From: Amphiura filiformis
Taxonomy: Eukaryota; Echinodermata; Ophiuroidea; Amphilepidida; Amphiuridae
DNA: 64,000 bases
Direction of reading: 5' to 3'
Assembly: GCF_039555335.1 (NCBI RefSeq)
Contig: NC_092628.1
Coordinates: forward strand, 77,068,713-77,132,712
The translations under genes and the position numbers were made by a program. Of this stretch, positions 1 to 11,442 are shown in pieces (position 1 is the first letter of the stretch; every line of letters starts with the position of its first letter). The notes beneath the pieces were generated by a model. It did not search any database and was not told where the DNA came from. It worked only from the letters and a program-made list of their open reading frames with translations.

Positions 1-671
1 TTTGGTTTTGGCAAAAGATGATGATACACTACTTGAAAAAAATAATGATTTGGGTCCAAAGTCATTCGGCTGTAGTTAAGATTAAATTATTATCAATTTG
101 TTGCGTTTGACAACATTATTTGAAAAGAACAGTGTAAGATGTTTTATGAATTCAAAAAGAAGAAAGAGTGTTTGTGTAGTGTGTATCCACCTATGTTGAT
201 AATCCATAGAAAGTCAAGCTTATTATTATCATTTCCATGATCTTAGATGATTGATTTTGGATTTTGATAATAAAAAGGAGCAAATTTGAATCCCAAATAG
301 TAGATGGATTAGACAAGAAAGATGGTTCAATATTATGGAGATGGGAAACAAGTCAATACAATCATGTGTTACTTTCTCACATACAAGCAGACTAAGAGAA
401 AGTCAATACCAATTTTCTACTTAGTCGCTTGATACATTCCCACAAGCAAAACATGTACTACTTGACTTATAACTCAAATTTATGATGAACCTCTTTGGTA
501 GAATTAAATTTAAAATTACCAAAACCTCCTCCAATAAAGGGGAATAAAATTGACCTTTCCTAACTAAGTATCCCTGATAATAATAAGATCGCATGGTGAA
601 TCTTACAGACGAGAACACAAAACACATCAAGGATCAATAATGATACCTTGAATATATATGAATAACCTGAT
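1..671. other. No gene seen; AT-rich intergenic or upstream intron sequence
   Basis: I see no exon-like reading frame with splice sites and no strong repeat here. If the missing first exon of PEMT lies outside the window, this stretch may be part of its first intron. Confidence 0.4.
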
Positions 672-689
672 ACTAGCATCAGTGTTGGA

Positions 690-845
690 GGACTCGGGAC
701 TCGGACTCGGACTCGAGTCCGGACTCGAGTCCTTTTTCAAGGACTCGGACTCGGACTTGGACTCGGAAGCTAAGGACTTGGACTCGGACTCGGACTCGGA
801 CCCCAAGGACTCGGGGACTCGGCTTCGAGTCCTCTTCGAGTCCGA
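690..845. repeat. Degenerate GGACTC hexanucleotide array (left)
   Basis: GGACTC/GAGTCC hexamers with small interruptions, inside the left end of the 680-2418 element. The hexamer contains no stop in any of six frames, which explains the open frames of alternating Asp-Ser, Val-Arg or Ser-Glu here. Confidence 0.9.
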
Positions 846-1129
846 CAAAATAGGGTCTTTTAGGTCTTTTATTTTCGTTCATTGTAAACTTCTTCTTATG
901 CTTGATCAATGATCACATAATTTTACATGCAAATAAATTCAGTTTATAAATAAAAGTACAACCAAAAAGCAAAATTGCTTTCAGTTATAATCATAATCGT
1001 TTGTTTTGTACGGAAAGCCCAATCTACGGAAAGCCCAATCGGACATTGTAACAGCAATACAGCATGACTGCTTGGTTAGGCGCAAGTCTAGAATATAGGC
1101 CTACATGAATAATAATTTGTGGGCAAAAT

Positions 1130-1375
1130 AGGGGCTTGATGAACTGAAATTTCAACATTTTTGTGGAGGTCTGTGAACTAAAAATGGGCCATATTATAGG
1201 CTTTAAAGCTAACAAATTCAAAATGTTTCCAAATTTGAGCTAAAGAGCTACAATTTTCAGAGTGTTGGGCTCAATGAACTGGAGCATGATGGAAACTGGG
1301 GGTCTTAAGGAACTGCCAGAGAGCATGAAAAAGGGACCCTTGACCGCCGCACATACCCGTACCACCTTTACACGT
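1130..1375. repeat. Dispersed repeat fragment shared with the PEMT intron
   Basis: Inside the hAT element. It resembles, in reverse complement, 18860-19170: both contain a tract around GAACTGAAATTTCAACAT, a GGAGCATGAT-type tract and a GCCGCACATAC-type tract in matching order. The reverse GGACTC element at 22890-23020 carries the same tract. Confidence 0.6.
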
Positions 1376-2261
1376 GAGTGATCCCCCCCACTCCCGGAAT
1401 AATACTGCATAGGCCTACAGCCAGATCCAACACCCTTTCGTTTGGCACCTGAAGTTTGGTAGTGACGTCATATTTTGATTATCATATTGCATCTTTTGCC
1501 TCTTTAAAACACAAGCCTAATAAGTTGGGGTGGGGGAGTCTGTGATTATACTCTGTTATGGGCATTTGGGGAAGGTAAAATTAGAGGCAAGATTTTTTGG
1601 CCGATCGAAAGGGAGGGTGGAAGCAATTTTTGGCAAGCAGATTTAGCTGAGAGGGGGGAACAAGCAACTTTGACACATGGGGCACCTTTCAAATAAAACG
1701 CTCTAAAATTGCTTAGAAAACAGTACGGAAACGCTTACATATTATGCAAATTTGCCTGCTCGCTGCACTAGCAACATATATCCAAGGTTTGTAAATTGGG
1801 ATCTTCAAAAATAGCATGTGCAAAGGGGGTGCAAATTTTTTTGGCAGGCCGGGAGTGGGGGGCAAGCGATTTTTGGCAGGCCGAGAGGGGATATAGTAGG
1901 GTCCAGAATGGAAGTCCCGTTCTCGGTTTGAGTACAAGAAGTTTTGAAGGTGTTTTTTATAGATTTGAGGACGCTGAATAAAGTGAGAGGGGTCTGACCC
2001 ATCGAAAAATGTGGGGAACTCTCGCTAGAGGGCGTTTTTCAAAATGGCCGCCAAAATCCCTTAAAAAGCATCTCTTGCAATTTCACCCCTCCCCGGGTTC
2101 CGCATAATTATTGCACAGCCCCAAAACTATACTAGGCATGGAAGATGGGACTAACAAATTATGTATTTACAAGAAAATAATATAGAACTAAAATTCTGGT
2201 TAAATATAGGCCTACGTTGATAAAGTATTGGTCAAAACCCCAGGGCTTGAATTTGATACAT

Positions 2262-2400
2262 AAGGACTCGGACTCGGACTCGAACATTGAGGACTCGGAC
2301 TCGGACTCGGACTCGGACATCAGAAATTGGCAAGGACTCGGACTCGGACTTGGACTCGGACACCAAGGACTCGGACTCGGACTCGGACTCGGATGACGAG
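2262..2400. repeat. Degenerate GGACTC hexanucleotide array (right)
   Basis: Second hexamer array, at the right end of the same element and in the same orientation as the left one, so it is not part of the terminal inverted repeat. Confidence 0.9.
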
Positions 2401-2426
2401 GCCTCGACTACAACACTGACTAGCAT

Positions 2427-4070
2427 AATGGGGTGCAATAGCGCCAATCCGGCTTGAAATGGGGGGGGTCGGCCTGAATTGTCAAAACGTGGCTGAAAAG
2501 AACAAAAAATGGGTCATTTTGCCGAAAGTTCCCCTGACCCCCAAATTGATGCCCATGATGTGGGGGGTGGGTAGGTATACCATAAAATTATTGGGTATAT
2601 CAACTTGATGTGGGAATTAGAAACAAGTAAGGAGCCTAAACAAATGTAGGCACAGAAGTAGGTAAAGTTTGATTGCCAAAAATACCAGTTCCAAGGCCCA
2701 AGTGTTAAACCTGCAAAAACAACAGGGATCAACATGAACACAAAAGTGTACTGGAACAAGTGATAGAAATACTATGCATATTTCTAAGCAGACCCACTGA
2801 ACCAAACAACAGATGTAAGCGCAAAATATAAAAGTTTCATGGCCAAAAATGTCATATTCCAAAAAGTAATGTGCACAGTAAGCAGACAAACAAAACCAAC
2901 TATATCAGACAGAAAAAACAACACATGTTTGGAGAAGATGTGTAAACTGCACTTCTTCATGGACAAACAACAAAATATAAAATCATAATGGACCATTCAT
3001 AGTTCAAACTTGCAGTTCCTCAAAGAAACATTTAATAATGTGTGTCAAATTATCTGTTAGCAGCAACATCAACAAGATATGAAATGAGAGAAATAAAAAT
3101 AAAAATTCCTTTAAAAGGAATGAGGTGCCCAATGGGTGTTTGTGTTTTCTTGGTGCTCTATTTATTTGAATGTGTGGTTTAATTTGGTTATTTGCTTTTA
3201 CTTGCTTACATTAATCAGCACTGTATATATATTATGATAGGGCCCCAATGCCCCCCCCCCCCCATGTGACATCATACATTTTTGCAATGTGCATTCTCCT
3301 CTACTTTGCAAATGAAAATGGGACATGAAAGAATACTTTTCAAAGTTGATATTACTTAGTCAGTTTTGTTCTGAGGTTTTGTTGATTTGTTTATTGCCAT
3401 TTTGATGTTCATATTCAATATGATAGATCCACCATGGTCCAGACGTTGAAACTATTTCCTTACTATTGTTATTCCAATTTCTTTTTGTTAATATTGTTAC
3501 TGAAAAAAAAACTGCAGGTCTATATTTTCTTTCCCAGTATAACACAGTAGCTGAGACAATCTGAATTATTAATGTGCTCCTTTTCTCAATTTTGGGTAGT
3601 CTTACAGCAATTGATTTTATGTACCCTGGTCCCTGGACTGTATCGACTTATCAACCACATCAGATAGATAATGTATTGATCAGACTGGAAATATTCCATC
3701 ACATAAATATTCTTTACACTTCTCTTTTTGTTTGTATCAAAGTTGGACAATATAATGTTATTTTAATGTTTAACAATGTAGGCCCTATGTTACTTGGATA
3801 TCATTTCATGCTGTAGACAAAATAGTTTACCTTCTATCAACTGACACAAAGTTCGGACACCAGTCACACCAATAGTTTAAAATTAAAAGATAGCTTTGGT
3901 TTGTATTTTCTTCTCCAATTCTAATGTGAATGTGATGGGCCTACCCTTCTACAATTACTGCATATTTTGATGATGATGATGACTATTTTTTTTATATTCA
4001 TGATTATTTGACAAGTATGGACATTATTATTTTAAATTATTATTGTTATTGTTTTTTTGTTTTGTTTTTT
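2427..4070. other. No gene seen; unique AT-rich sequence
   Basis: Short open frames on both strands lack splice context or recognisable domains. A homopolymer C run lies at about 3250-3264. I see nothing else. Confidence 0.4.
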
Positions 4071-4074
4071 ATTT

Positions 4075-4173
<99 letters not shown>

Positions 4174-4206
4174 TATATTTATTTATTTATTTTTATTATT
4201 ATTATT
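4071..4206. repeat. ATTT tetranucleotide microsatellite
   Basis: About 30 nearly perfect ATTT units, ending in a short ATT tract. All plus-strand frames read as Leu/Phe/Ile/Tyr repeats, so the open frames over it are not genes. Confidence 0.95.
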
Positions 4207-5589
4207 CAGTGTCAAAGGTTGTGTATTTATTTATTTAATTATTTATTAAAGAACATTTTTATAGCACTTTACAAATAGAATAGTGCTTTTGCTCCAAAAG
4301 TATTTCATATAGATTCCTCCAGCATTTAAACCTTATCCTTGACTTTGTAATTTACCATTTTTTAGATTCATGAATAAAAATAAGTTGTAATCCTATGTAA
4401 GAAAATACTGAAGTTTAAGTATTGATCTATTTTCATCAACTTGACCTTTCTTAACAGGATCTTCAAGTTTACTTGACACCACTTCATTTGTCTATCAAAC
4501 AAGATTAGTAGAATTTAAATCCATACAGATAATCCACTTAAACCAACATGAAAGAGTTTCTATTCATGCTATTCAAGGTATTGTGTTGGAATGCATTGAT
4601 CTTGATTGGCATAGATCAAGTGTGAACAAGGTGTGAGACTGTGCTCTAATTGACTGCTATTGTTGATTGGGTATGTCCATGGGGTGCTGGTGCCAATTCT
4701 TCCTTTTTCAATTTCTTAAAATTCATTCATTCATTCATATTTTTTTCATCAATCATAATACAAGACATACATTTTTTCAAAATTCTATAAATATAATGAT
4801 AAATAATAATAATAATAAATATAAATAAATAATATATAGCAAAGTGCAGGATATTTTAATAAAGTTGAATAAATAAATTCAATCCAGAGAATCAATTAAT
4901 AATATAAAAATTGTGGAAAAATAGATAAAATCATATTTTTACCTGATAGATTAACTTTTTCTTATGCTGGCATGATCAGCAATTTCTTATGGACAGGCAA
5001 ATATTTGTAAATTATATTGCAGTGTAACCTTTATTGCAGATTTTGTTTCACATCATGGTTATTATATCATGTTTAGGTTATTAAATATTTATCCGAATTA
5101 CAAATAAATAATATTACAAGCAAGTAAATGGTAATTCATGAAATAAAAATAGAAGTTTAGGGGGAAAATGGAAAAAGTCCAAACACAGAGTGCTTCCCTT
5201 TCTTGTTACATAACATAATTTATTTATGAATGGAAAAATAAAAATAAATACAAAATGAAACAGATATACTGCCTTTGAATCATTGAAAGTCTGTGTACAG
5301 GGGATATTCAACAAAAACAAATATGCATGACAATTGTCTTATTAATTTATTTGGATGTGTCTTCGCTTTTTCATTTGTTTTAAATCAATAATTTGTTGTT
5401 GTCATGTTAATATGTTAAGTTTTGTTTATTTTCATTTTATTGCCAGTACTTTTTATGTTTATGATATCCGTATTAAAGGTCTATCTTTCTGTATTAAAAA
5501 TAAAAAGGCCCGTTCAGTGATCCCAGCGAATTTGATAAACAAATTAAAAGAGTGTATAAATTGCCTAAATGAAGGATATTGAGTGAGAC
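4207..5589. other. No gene seen; AT-rich with short AAT runs
   Basis: There is an AAT-rich tract at about 4801-4860. The sequence near 4255-4275 resembles the 3' tails of LINE/SINE elements, but I cannot define an element. Confidence 0.35.
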
Positions 5590-5826
5590 ATTATGGTGGT
5601 ATTTGAGACATTGCTCTAAGCATGTTTTTAAAGCAGATTAATTGAGTAGAGCAAAGCACACTTTAAAGCAATTTACCAATTTATACTTTCTTTGTATCCT
5701 ATTGTTTTTATCAATAATGAGCTAAAATGACTGGAGAAGCTCATTAATATGTCATTTTTGCCAATAATTTGCTAAAAATCCATGCATAAATGTTCAGGGT
5801 ATTTTTATTTTGCAAACTTTTGCCTG
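5590..5826. repeat. Half copy of the large foldback at 26181-26958
   Basis: The order of motifs (GGTGGTATT, GCTCTAAGCATG, CTTTGTATCCTATTG, GAGAAGCTCATTAATATG, CATGCATAAATGTTCAGGG) matches one arm of the 26-27 kb foldback. The second arm is absent here, so this is a solo arm or a truncated copy. Confidence 0.7.
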
Positions 5827-6003
5827 TTGCACAATTTCTTAATTGTGGTGGGGACTGATTTTAATGTGTGCAAAACACCCAAATAATGGAAAAGAAAAAA
5901 AAATTCTGAAATTTCAAATATTATGGTTGGTAATGTTTTGTCATTTACACTTCTCATCTTCAGTTTTCCGAGTTGACACTCCATTATAATTTGTATAATA
6001 TTA

Positions 6004-6263
6004 TTAACCCTAACACTGAACCCTGCTTTTTGATATCGGAAGTCAAAGAAGATACGAAAAAGGAGAGAAGAAGAAGAATTTTTCACGTGGCACCCCCTGG
6101 ATTCGAACCTTTGACCCCCCGCATGCCAACCACACGATCACGGACCGGTAGCTACACGGTTTATCGCTGCCCGGCCAGCAATTCCGTGAGCATATAACGC
6201 AGACCCTGGGATTCATGCAAGCACAGAATTTTTCATCGTGGTATTTTTGGGTGTTAGGGTTAA
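6004..6263. mobile_element. TTAA-bounded MITE with an internal tRNA-like segment
   Basis: The ends read TTAA-CCCTAACAC and GTGTTAGGG-TTAA: a TTAA target duplication with short inverted termini. TTAA targets with CCCT-type ends are typical of piggyBac-like transposons. Inside, on the minus strand, is a tRNA-like block with a B-box (complement of GGATTCGAACC at 6099-6109) followed by a GCATGCCAA anticodon-arm-like stretch and a GCCAGC motif. The same architecture occurs at 12593-12874 and in the 621-bp array, so it is a family. No transposase is present. Confidence 0.7.
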
Positions 6264-6376
6264 CATAGGCTTTAATCTCAAAAAATACATCTTATTTAAT
6301 TAACATAGGCTTTAATCTGAAAAAATACATCTTATTTTTATTAACATAGGCTTTAATCTGAAAAAATACATCTTAT
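6260..6376. repeat. Three tandem copies of a ~43-bp unit
   Basis: Units begin TTAACATAGGCTTTAATCT and end near ATACATCTTATT. The block is bracketed by direct repeats of CAGACCCTGGGATTCATGCA at about 6202 and 6377, so the tail of the preceding TTAA element seems to have been duplicated with this array. Confidence 0.85.
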
Positions 6377-7017
6377 CAGACCCTGGGATTCATGCATGCG
6401 CAAAATTTTTCATCGTGGTATTTTGTGGCTATCGATTGAAATATTAGAAGCTAAAAAGTTTTTTTCCATTACAACATTTGTGTGCCTTGTGTTGCTGCAG
6501 TCTGAAGTTGAGGCATGTCAATTTAATATTTAAATATCAATTTATTGAAGATGGAGAATTGGAGTTGAAAATTAAAGCTAACTCTGATGAACAAGCACAT
6601 CATTAAAATAAGCAGATGATGTACATGTAGACAGGGGAAGTAAAAATAATGAAACCAAATGATGCTAAACAATGGAAAAACAAACATGAGAATCAAATAA
6701 AATGATGAAGAATAAAACAAAACAAGTAGGCATTATAAGCCAAACCAAGAGAATATAGAAATAAACACATAAATGATAATCACATGCAATAATTTTAATT
6801 CCTTGCTTTTAATTGTTCTTCCTCTAGTATAAATGTAATTTTTTTGTAGAAATATTATTGCTGCACTTAGGCTTTCTTCAAATTGCATGCATGTTTAAAA
6901 AGAGGTTATTTTACATTTTATAATGTTGGTTTATGTTGCTGTTACATAAATAAGTAAATAATAGATAAAACAATAAATAGTCAAATATATAAATGATAAA
7001 GAAAACAATAAATATTC

Positions 7018-7040
7018 AAATAAATAAATAAATAAAAAAA

Positions 7041-7071
<31 letters not shown>

Positions 7072-7076
7072 AAAAA

Positions 7077-7107
<31 letters not shown>

Positions 7108-7109
7108 AT
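7018..7109. repeat. AAAT tetranucleotide microsatellite
   Basis: About 20 AAAT units with a few AAAAAA interruptions. It is the complement type of the ATTT array at 4071. Confidence 0.95.
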
Positions 7110-8427
7110 CGAGAAATAAATAACTCTTAGTTTGATTTATTTCAGTCTGTGTGTAATATTTCAATTTCACAGATATTTGGAAGAATAATGTTATGTTGCA
7201 ACAGTTCTAATGCCGGGATTAAATTATAATACAATAATTATACTGTTTGCCTTTGATTAAGATTCTGTTAGTATTAAAATCTTAGGGCATTAAATATTGT
7301 AATCAGAAAATAATGTTACATTAAATTACGATGAATTCAGTAAAATAGGTATTTAAATATATTCTTTTAAGGGTAGACGAGGTATTGTTGGTCGAAGCAA
7401 CCTAAAAATCGATTTTCATTATGTAGATCAATATATTATTGAAAAATAACACATTTATGTTTTGCAAAAGTTCATTCTACAAATCGTATACTTTGCAAAC
7501 TTGCTTAATTTATTGTTGTTAATGAGTTATGTACGTTTTACAAAAGTGTTGTTGTTTCAGCCCTCTTTACAACGTAACTCAAGAACCGCAGCACCTATAA
7601 AAGTATACTTGTGATATTTTAATTCTTCTACACACTCGCCATGAATTGAGCAATGCAGTTTTTGCCAAAGCTCACTACCATTCGTAAGATGCTGTGAACT
7701 ACCAAATCACAACAGTTTAAAATAATTAATAACCTTAAACTTATTCTTTATTCTTTGAACTTATTTTTAATGTTGTTTTTTTAACATGTTAGGTCAAGGA
7801 AAAATAAAAACACATTTCTTGTCCAGGTTTCAACAAAAAAAAAGGAGGAGGATGGGCTTTTTCTTTTTTTATTGAAAAATAGGTGTAAATATTATACCCA
7901 TATTTGGCTATGTATTTAGCAAATGCCTGAAAAAAGAGGCATTTTTTTTATTTTGTTGTTCTGGTAGGTAGGCCCCTCTAATGATTACAGAACCTTCCAG
8001 AAGTGTTTCTTGTATATTACCAAAGCTATAGAAAGCATGTCAACTTCCTATACATCTTCGTTCAACAGTTAATAAGTTATAACTGAATTTTTTAACAAAA
8101 ATGAAGCGGCTTTAAAAAAGGAAGGGGACAAGAAACATGTTTTATTTTTTACTTAGCCTTTACACATACATATTACAGTGTAATTGCTGTTGTTGTTTCA
8201 GGACTCATATTCCCACCAAAATATGGATAGTTACAAAGGGCATCCAAACCTGAAGACATGAATTAAATGATAATAAAGATGGTAATTTTGAATAATTTAA
8301 AGTTTTTGAAGTAGAAGCTCTTACATGGTTTTACTGCATGCAGAGATAATTCCACTTGATATGTTGGGCAATTTTATCAATGAATGGGTTCCAATAATTA
8401 ACAGACAGTTGGCAAAACTTTTCTGAG
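7110..8427. other. No gene seen
   Basis: AT-rich sequence with T and A runs. No coding signal or clear repeat recognised. Confidence 0.35.
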
Positions 8428-8525
8428 GATCAATTGAAGCACTATTCAGTGAAAAAATATAATCTTCAACCATGATCCATATCCAGTTAATACCGGTTTG
8501 ATGACAATGACTGAATAGTGCTTCA
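8428..8525. repeat. Short inverted repeat
   Basis: GAAGCACTATTCAGT at the left pairs with ACTGAATAGTGCTTC at the right. A small foldback or MITE relic; no target duplication recognised. Confidence 0.65.
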
Positions 8526-8914
8526 GTTTTTATGTTCAGATGCCACTTTTTGGAGCCAAGTATTTAGATAATGAAGTCAAGTTCTTTAGAAATTCCTATG
8601 TCACAATACATGTTTTGTGACTTACACATGTATTGTTGTAGTCTGAATAAAGTAAGAGTCTAAATATTTTGACAATACATGTGTTGTTGCACTTTTCAAT
8701 AAAACCAAGTGAAAAGAAAGCTTTGATAAACTGCTAATCTATAATGTCATTTTCAGTGTCATTCATTTATTTTTCAATCAATCAATATGATAACAAAACA
8801 AAGTAACAAAATGAAATTCATAACTTGTGTCATGTATGTAATACAATTACACATAAAGCAATATCAAATAATACAAGAATGCAAATTAAAACACTTGATG
8901 AGATGCTGGTAAAT

Positions 8915-9171
8915 TAGGGTTGCTAAAACATTTCAGCCTGAATCGCAGGTGAAATAATCAAAAAGTCACCCAATTTTTCTCTTAACCATTGGTTACAATG
9001 GGACTGAAAACTACCAAAAGTCGCGGGAGCCAATGTTGAAAAGTCGCGAGAGCCAATGTTGAAAAGTCACCTAATTTTTTTATTATTGGTTTCTATGGGA
9101 CATGAAATTGGGAAATCACATGGAAAAACTTCACCCAATTGGGCTACCAAATCATAGGTTTGGCAACCCTA
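8915..9171. mobile_element. Small inverted-repeat element, AGGGTTGC ends
   Basis: TAGGGTTGCTA at the left and GGCAACCCTA at the right form inverted termini. Inside is a short direct repeat (two copies of a unit containing AGTCGCGRGAGCCAATGTTG, 9020-9070). A clean target duplication is not evident. Probably a DNA-transposon MITE. Confidence 0.55.
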
Positions 9172-11139
9172 GATAAACACAGAGTACATCTTTCTAGAAA
9201 TGAAAGCAAGATATACAAATAATTGATCCAAATCAAACCCACAATTTGGTAACCAATTGGGCAATTGATATGTCTAGCACAATAAATAATTAGCTCTACT
9301 TTTTATGGTCATTTTGTTAATGACAATTGACATTTCAACTTGTAGGCCTATCTCTGCAACATTTTGTAATTCTTGTCCAAGAATCTATAGAAAGAGAATT
9401 GGACAACATTTGTATTATTTTATTAATTGCACTATGATTCTACCTTTTTGTTTAACTCTTGTTTTTGTGCATGTGATAATGATTTTCACAAGTCACCTTA
9501 CATTTTCACAAACAGATATATAGGAAGCCAGATGTGTTGCCTGATATTGCATGTATGCAAATATCCTTTTGCTAAGGTTTCATATAAAGTATTGCACCTA
9601 AAACCTACAGAAAGGGTGTCACTGTCAGCCCTACAGATGAAACAACAAATTCATCCATGCTTCATATTATATTATAAGATGCAAAATATATTTTCATATA
9701 GACCTGTAAATTCTACATTCCAAATAACAACAAGTTTTAGAACAGCAAGTTTAAAACTGAAGTAATACAAAAGAAATGTACAAACGTCAGCTCAAGTTTG
9801 AGCAAATCAGACTTTTCTGTTTCATGAAGAAAATCTTCTGAACTTTGAAGTCGTGATACTGCGTGTTAAATATTCTTTCAGACAAATTTTATTGACATAT
9901 TTTTGCCACAAGGAGACATCAAACAATAGCGAGAATATTGCCACATCTAAAAATTTGATTAATATGAATGGACAAGAGTCGTCAATATTGAGCGATTGGC
10001 CGACACACATATAGAATACAAATACTAATAAGCGTGGGATCAGCAATATGGTTTACTGTCTTCCTATGATCTTAAAATTGATTATTGATTCCATTAGTTT
10101 GTACTTATGATGAAGCTCCACATGACCTTGGAGGAAAGAGATGGTTGCATCTCTTGGCATTATTTCTTTGCAAAAGTTATCATGCTTATTAAGTTACTCA
10201 TATAGGAGGGAAATTAAGGTGTTATTAATGTAGTTTGAAACAACTAAAATGTTGCAAGAAGAAACTACCAATTTAATCAGCCTTTCCTCTGGTCAGAGCT
10301 AACAAAGGAGAGTCATCATCCCTTTCAAATATTAAGTTCATTTGGGCACACTTTGTAGTTTGTAATGAACATCAGTTTCTGTAATGTCTAGTTTCCCTAT
10401 TTGGTGATTCTGGGTTTCAGTGTTGTTTTACCAAATATGTCTCATTTTAATACACAAGTATAGCCTTGCTTTGTTGTCTTTTAAATGAAAGTAGAAATCG
10501 CCTTTCCATGTGATGATTTACACGATTAATTTAAAGCTTAGGTCATCATTAACCCATTCAGCCATGTCCAACATTGAACATCTGAGTTGCCTTTAAAACA
10601 GTGTTTAATTTTTGTCTTGATGTTTTTGTTTTAGTTATTTGTTTTTATTTGGTTTTTAAATATTGGTTACATTTGGAGGTTGCTTAAAATTTGAATATCA
10701 CACATGCATATATCAACTTGAGAACCACATGACCTATTAGGAGTAGGACAGGGTCTATATGAATTCTGTGTCTCACCTATCAAACCTATAATTGAATGTA
10801 GGAAAAACAATACCCTAATAACTTGTTGAAACTGGTGGACCCCTTAACTTTGTATGCAAAGTGGTCCCAAGTGAGGTAAAGGGGTTCACGTTGTATGTAA
10901 TCTTTGCATACCTCATTGGTACATCTAGAAATCTGCTTTTAACTTCTTACTTCAGCCAATGTATTACAGGGTTTATTCATTTAACATCATGCAAATACAC
11001 ACAACTTTCAAGTACCACACACTTCCATTACACATGTTTTAAAAAACTTTGTTGTATTTTATGTCGCATTCATATTCCTTTGAAATTTACAGACAATTGT
11101 TTTATTTTTAGAATTGGCATTCAATTGGCATGCATTGAC
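9172..11139. other. No gene seen
   Basis: Several open frames of 70-112 codons occur, but none has a splice context or recognisable composition. The longest (9427-9765) has a Cys/Phe/Tyr-rich, random-looking translation. Confidence 0.35.
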
Positions 11140-11320
11140 TAAGTAGTTCAGTTGTTAGAGCATCGGTCTGGTTATCTAAATGAAAGAGGACCCAGCTTCA
11201 AATCCTGGATGGTCAGTGAATTTAATTATTTCACTGGCTTTCACTTGTGTAAAAACTTTCTCAATTTCATACAAAGTTTAACTTTATTTTCTGTTTTAAA
11301 TATGATATGAATTTCTTATT
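11140..11320 (+). repeat. tRNA-derived SINE (5' region)
   Basis: A polymerase III A-box-like stretch (TAGTTCAGTTGTTAGAGC at 11144) is followed about 50 bp later by a degenerate B-box (AGCTTCAAATCC near 11194), the spacing of a tRNA head. The rest is non-tRNA sequence running up to the PEMT exon acceptor. It does not fold as an intact tRNA gene. Confidence 0.6.
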
Positions 11321-11326
11321 ATATAG

Positions 11327-11442
11327 GTAGCAAGATATGAATACAGAACTCATTTTCTTACCAAACTTTTTATGGGTCCTAAGATAGGATGCACACTACT
11401 GGCTGGTACAATCTTCTTCCTGGGAACAATACGACTCAGAAG
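11327..11442 (+). CDS. PEMT: PEMT exon A (first found)
   Basis: Starts after ATATAG and ends before GTAAGA, leaving two bases of an Arg codon. It encodes [15 protein letters not shown] then a hydrophobic segment ([15 protein letters not shown]), the counterpart of the vertebrate VVARWEHKTRKL region and the following membrane helix. Confidence 0.93.

Larger units (their letters stand above)
680..2418. mobile_element. Non-autonomous hAT-type element with GGACTC hexamer arrays
   Basis: The ends are inverted (CAGTGTTGGAG at left, the complement of CAGTGTTGTAG at right) and are flanked by a perfect 8-bp direct repeat ACTAGCAT at 672-679 and 2419-2426. An 8-bp duplication and CAG-type termini are hallmarks of the hAT superfamily. 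Just inside both ends (about 690-845 and 2262-2400) are GGACTC hexamer runs, pointing the same way at both ends. The interior has no transposase frame. A shorter copy in reverse orientation lies at 22212-23450. It could be a MITE of an autonomous hAT elsewhere in the genome. Confidence 0.85.

Noticed and set aside
627..912. Open frames rich in Ser-Glu, Val-Arg or Asp-Ser dipeptides (also 2232-2447 and 22264-22485)
   Set aside because: They are six-frame readings of the GGACTC hexamer, which has no stop in any frame; they lie in a transposon with proven ends.
4008..4278. Open frames of Leu-Phe-Ile-Tyr repeats (also minus strand 6931-7170)
   Set aside because: Direct translations of the ATTT/AAAT microsatellites.
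9427..9765. 112-codon open frame
   Set aside because: Random-looking composition, no splice context, no recognisable motif.
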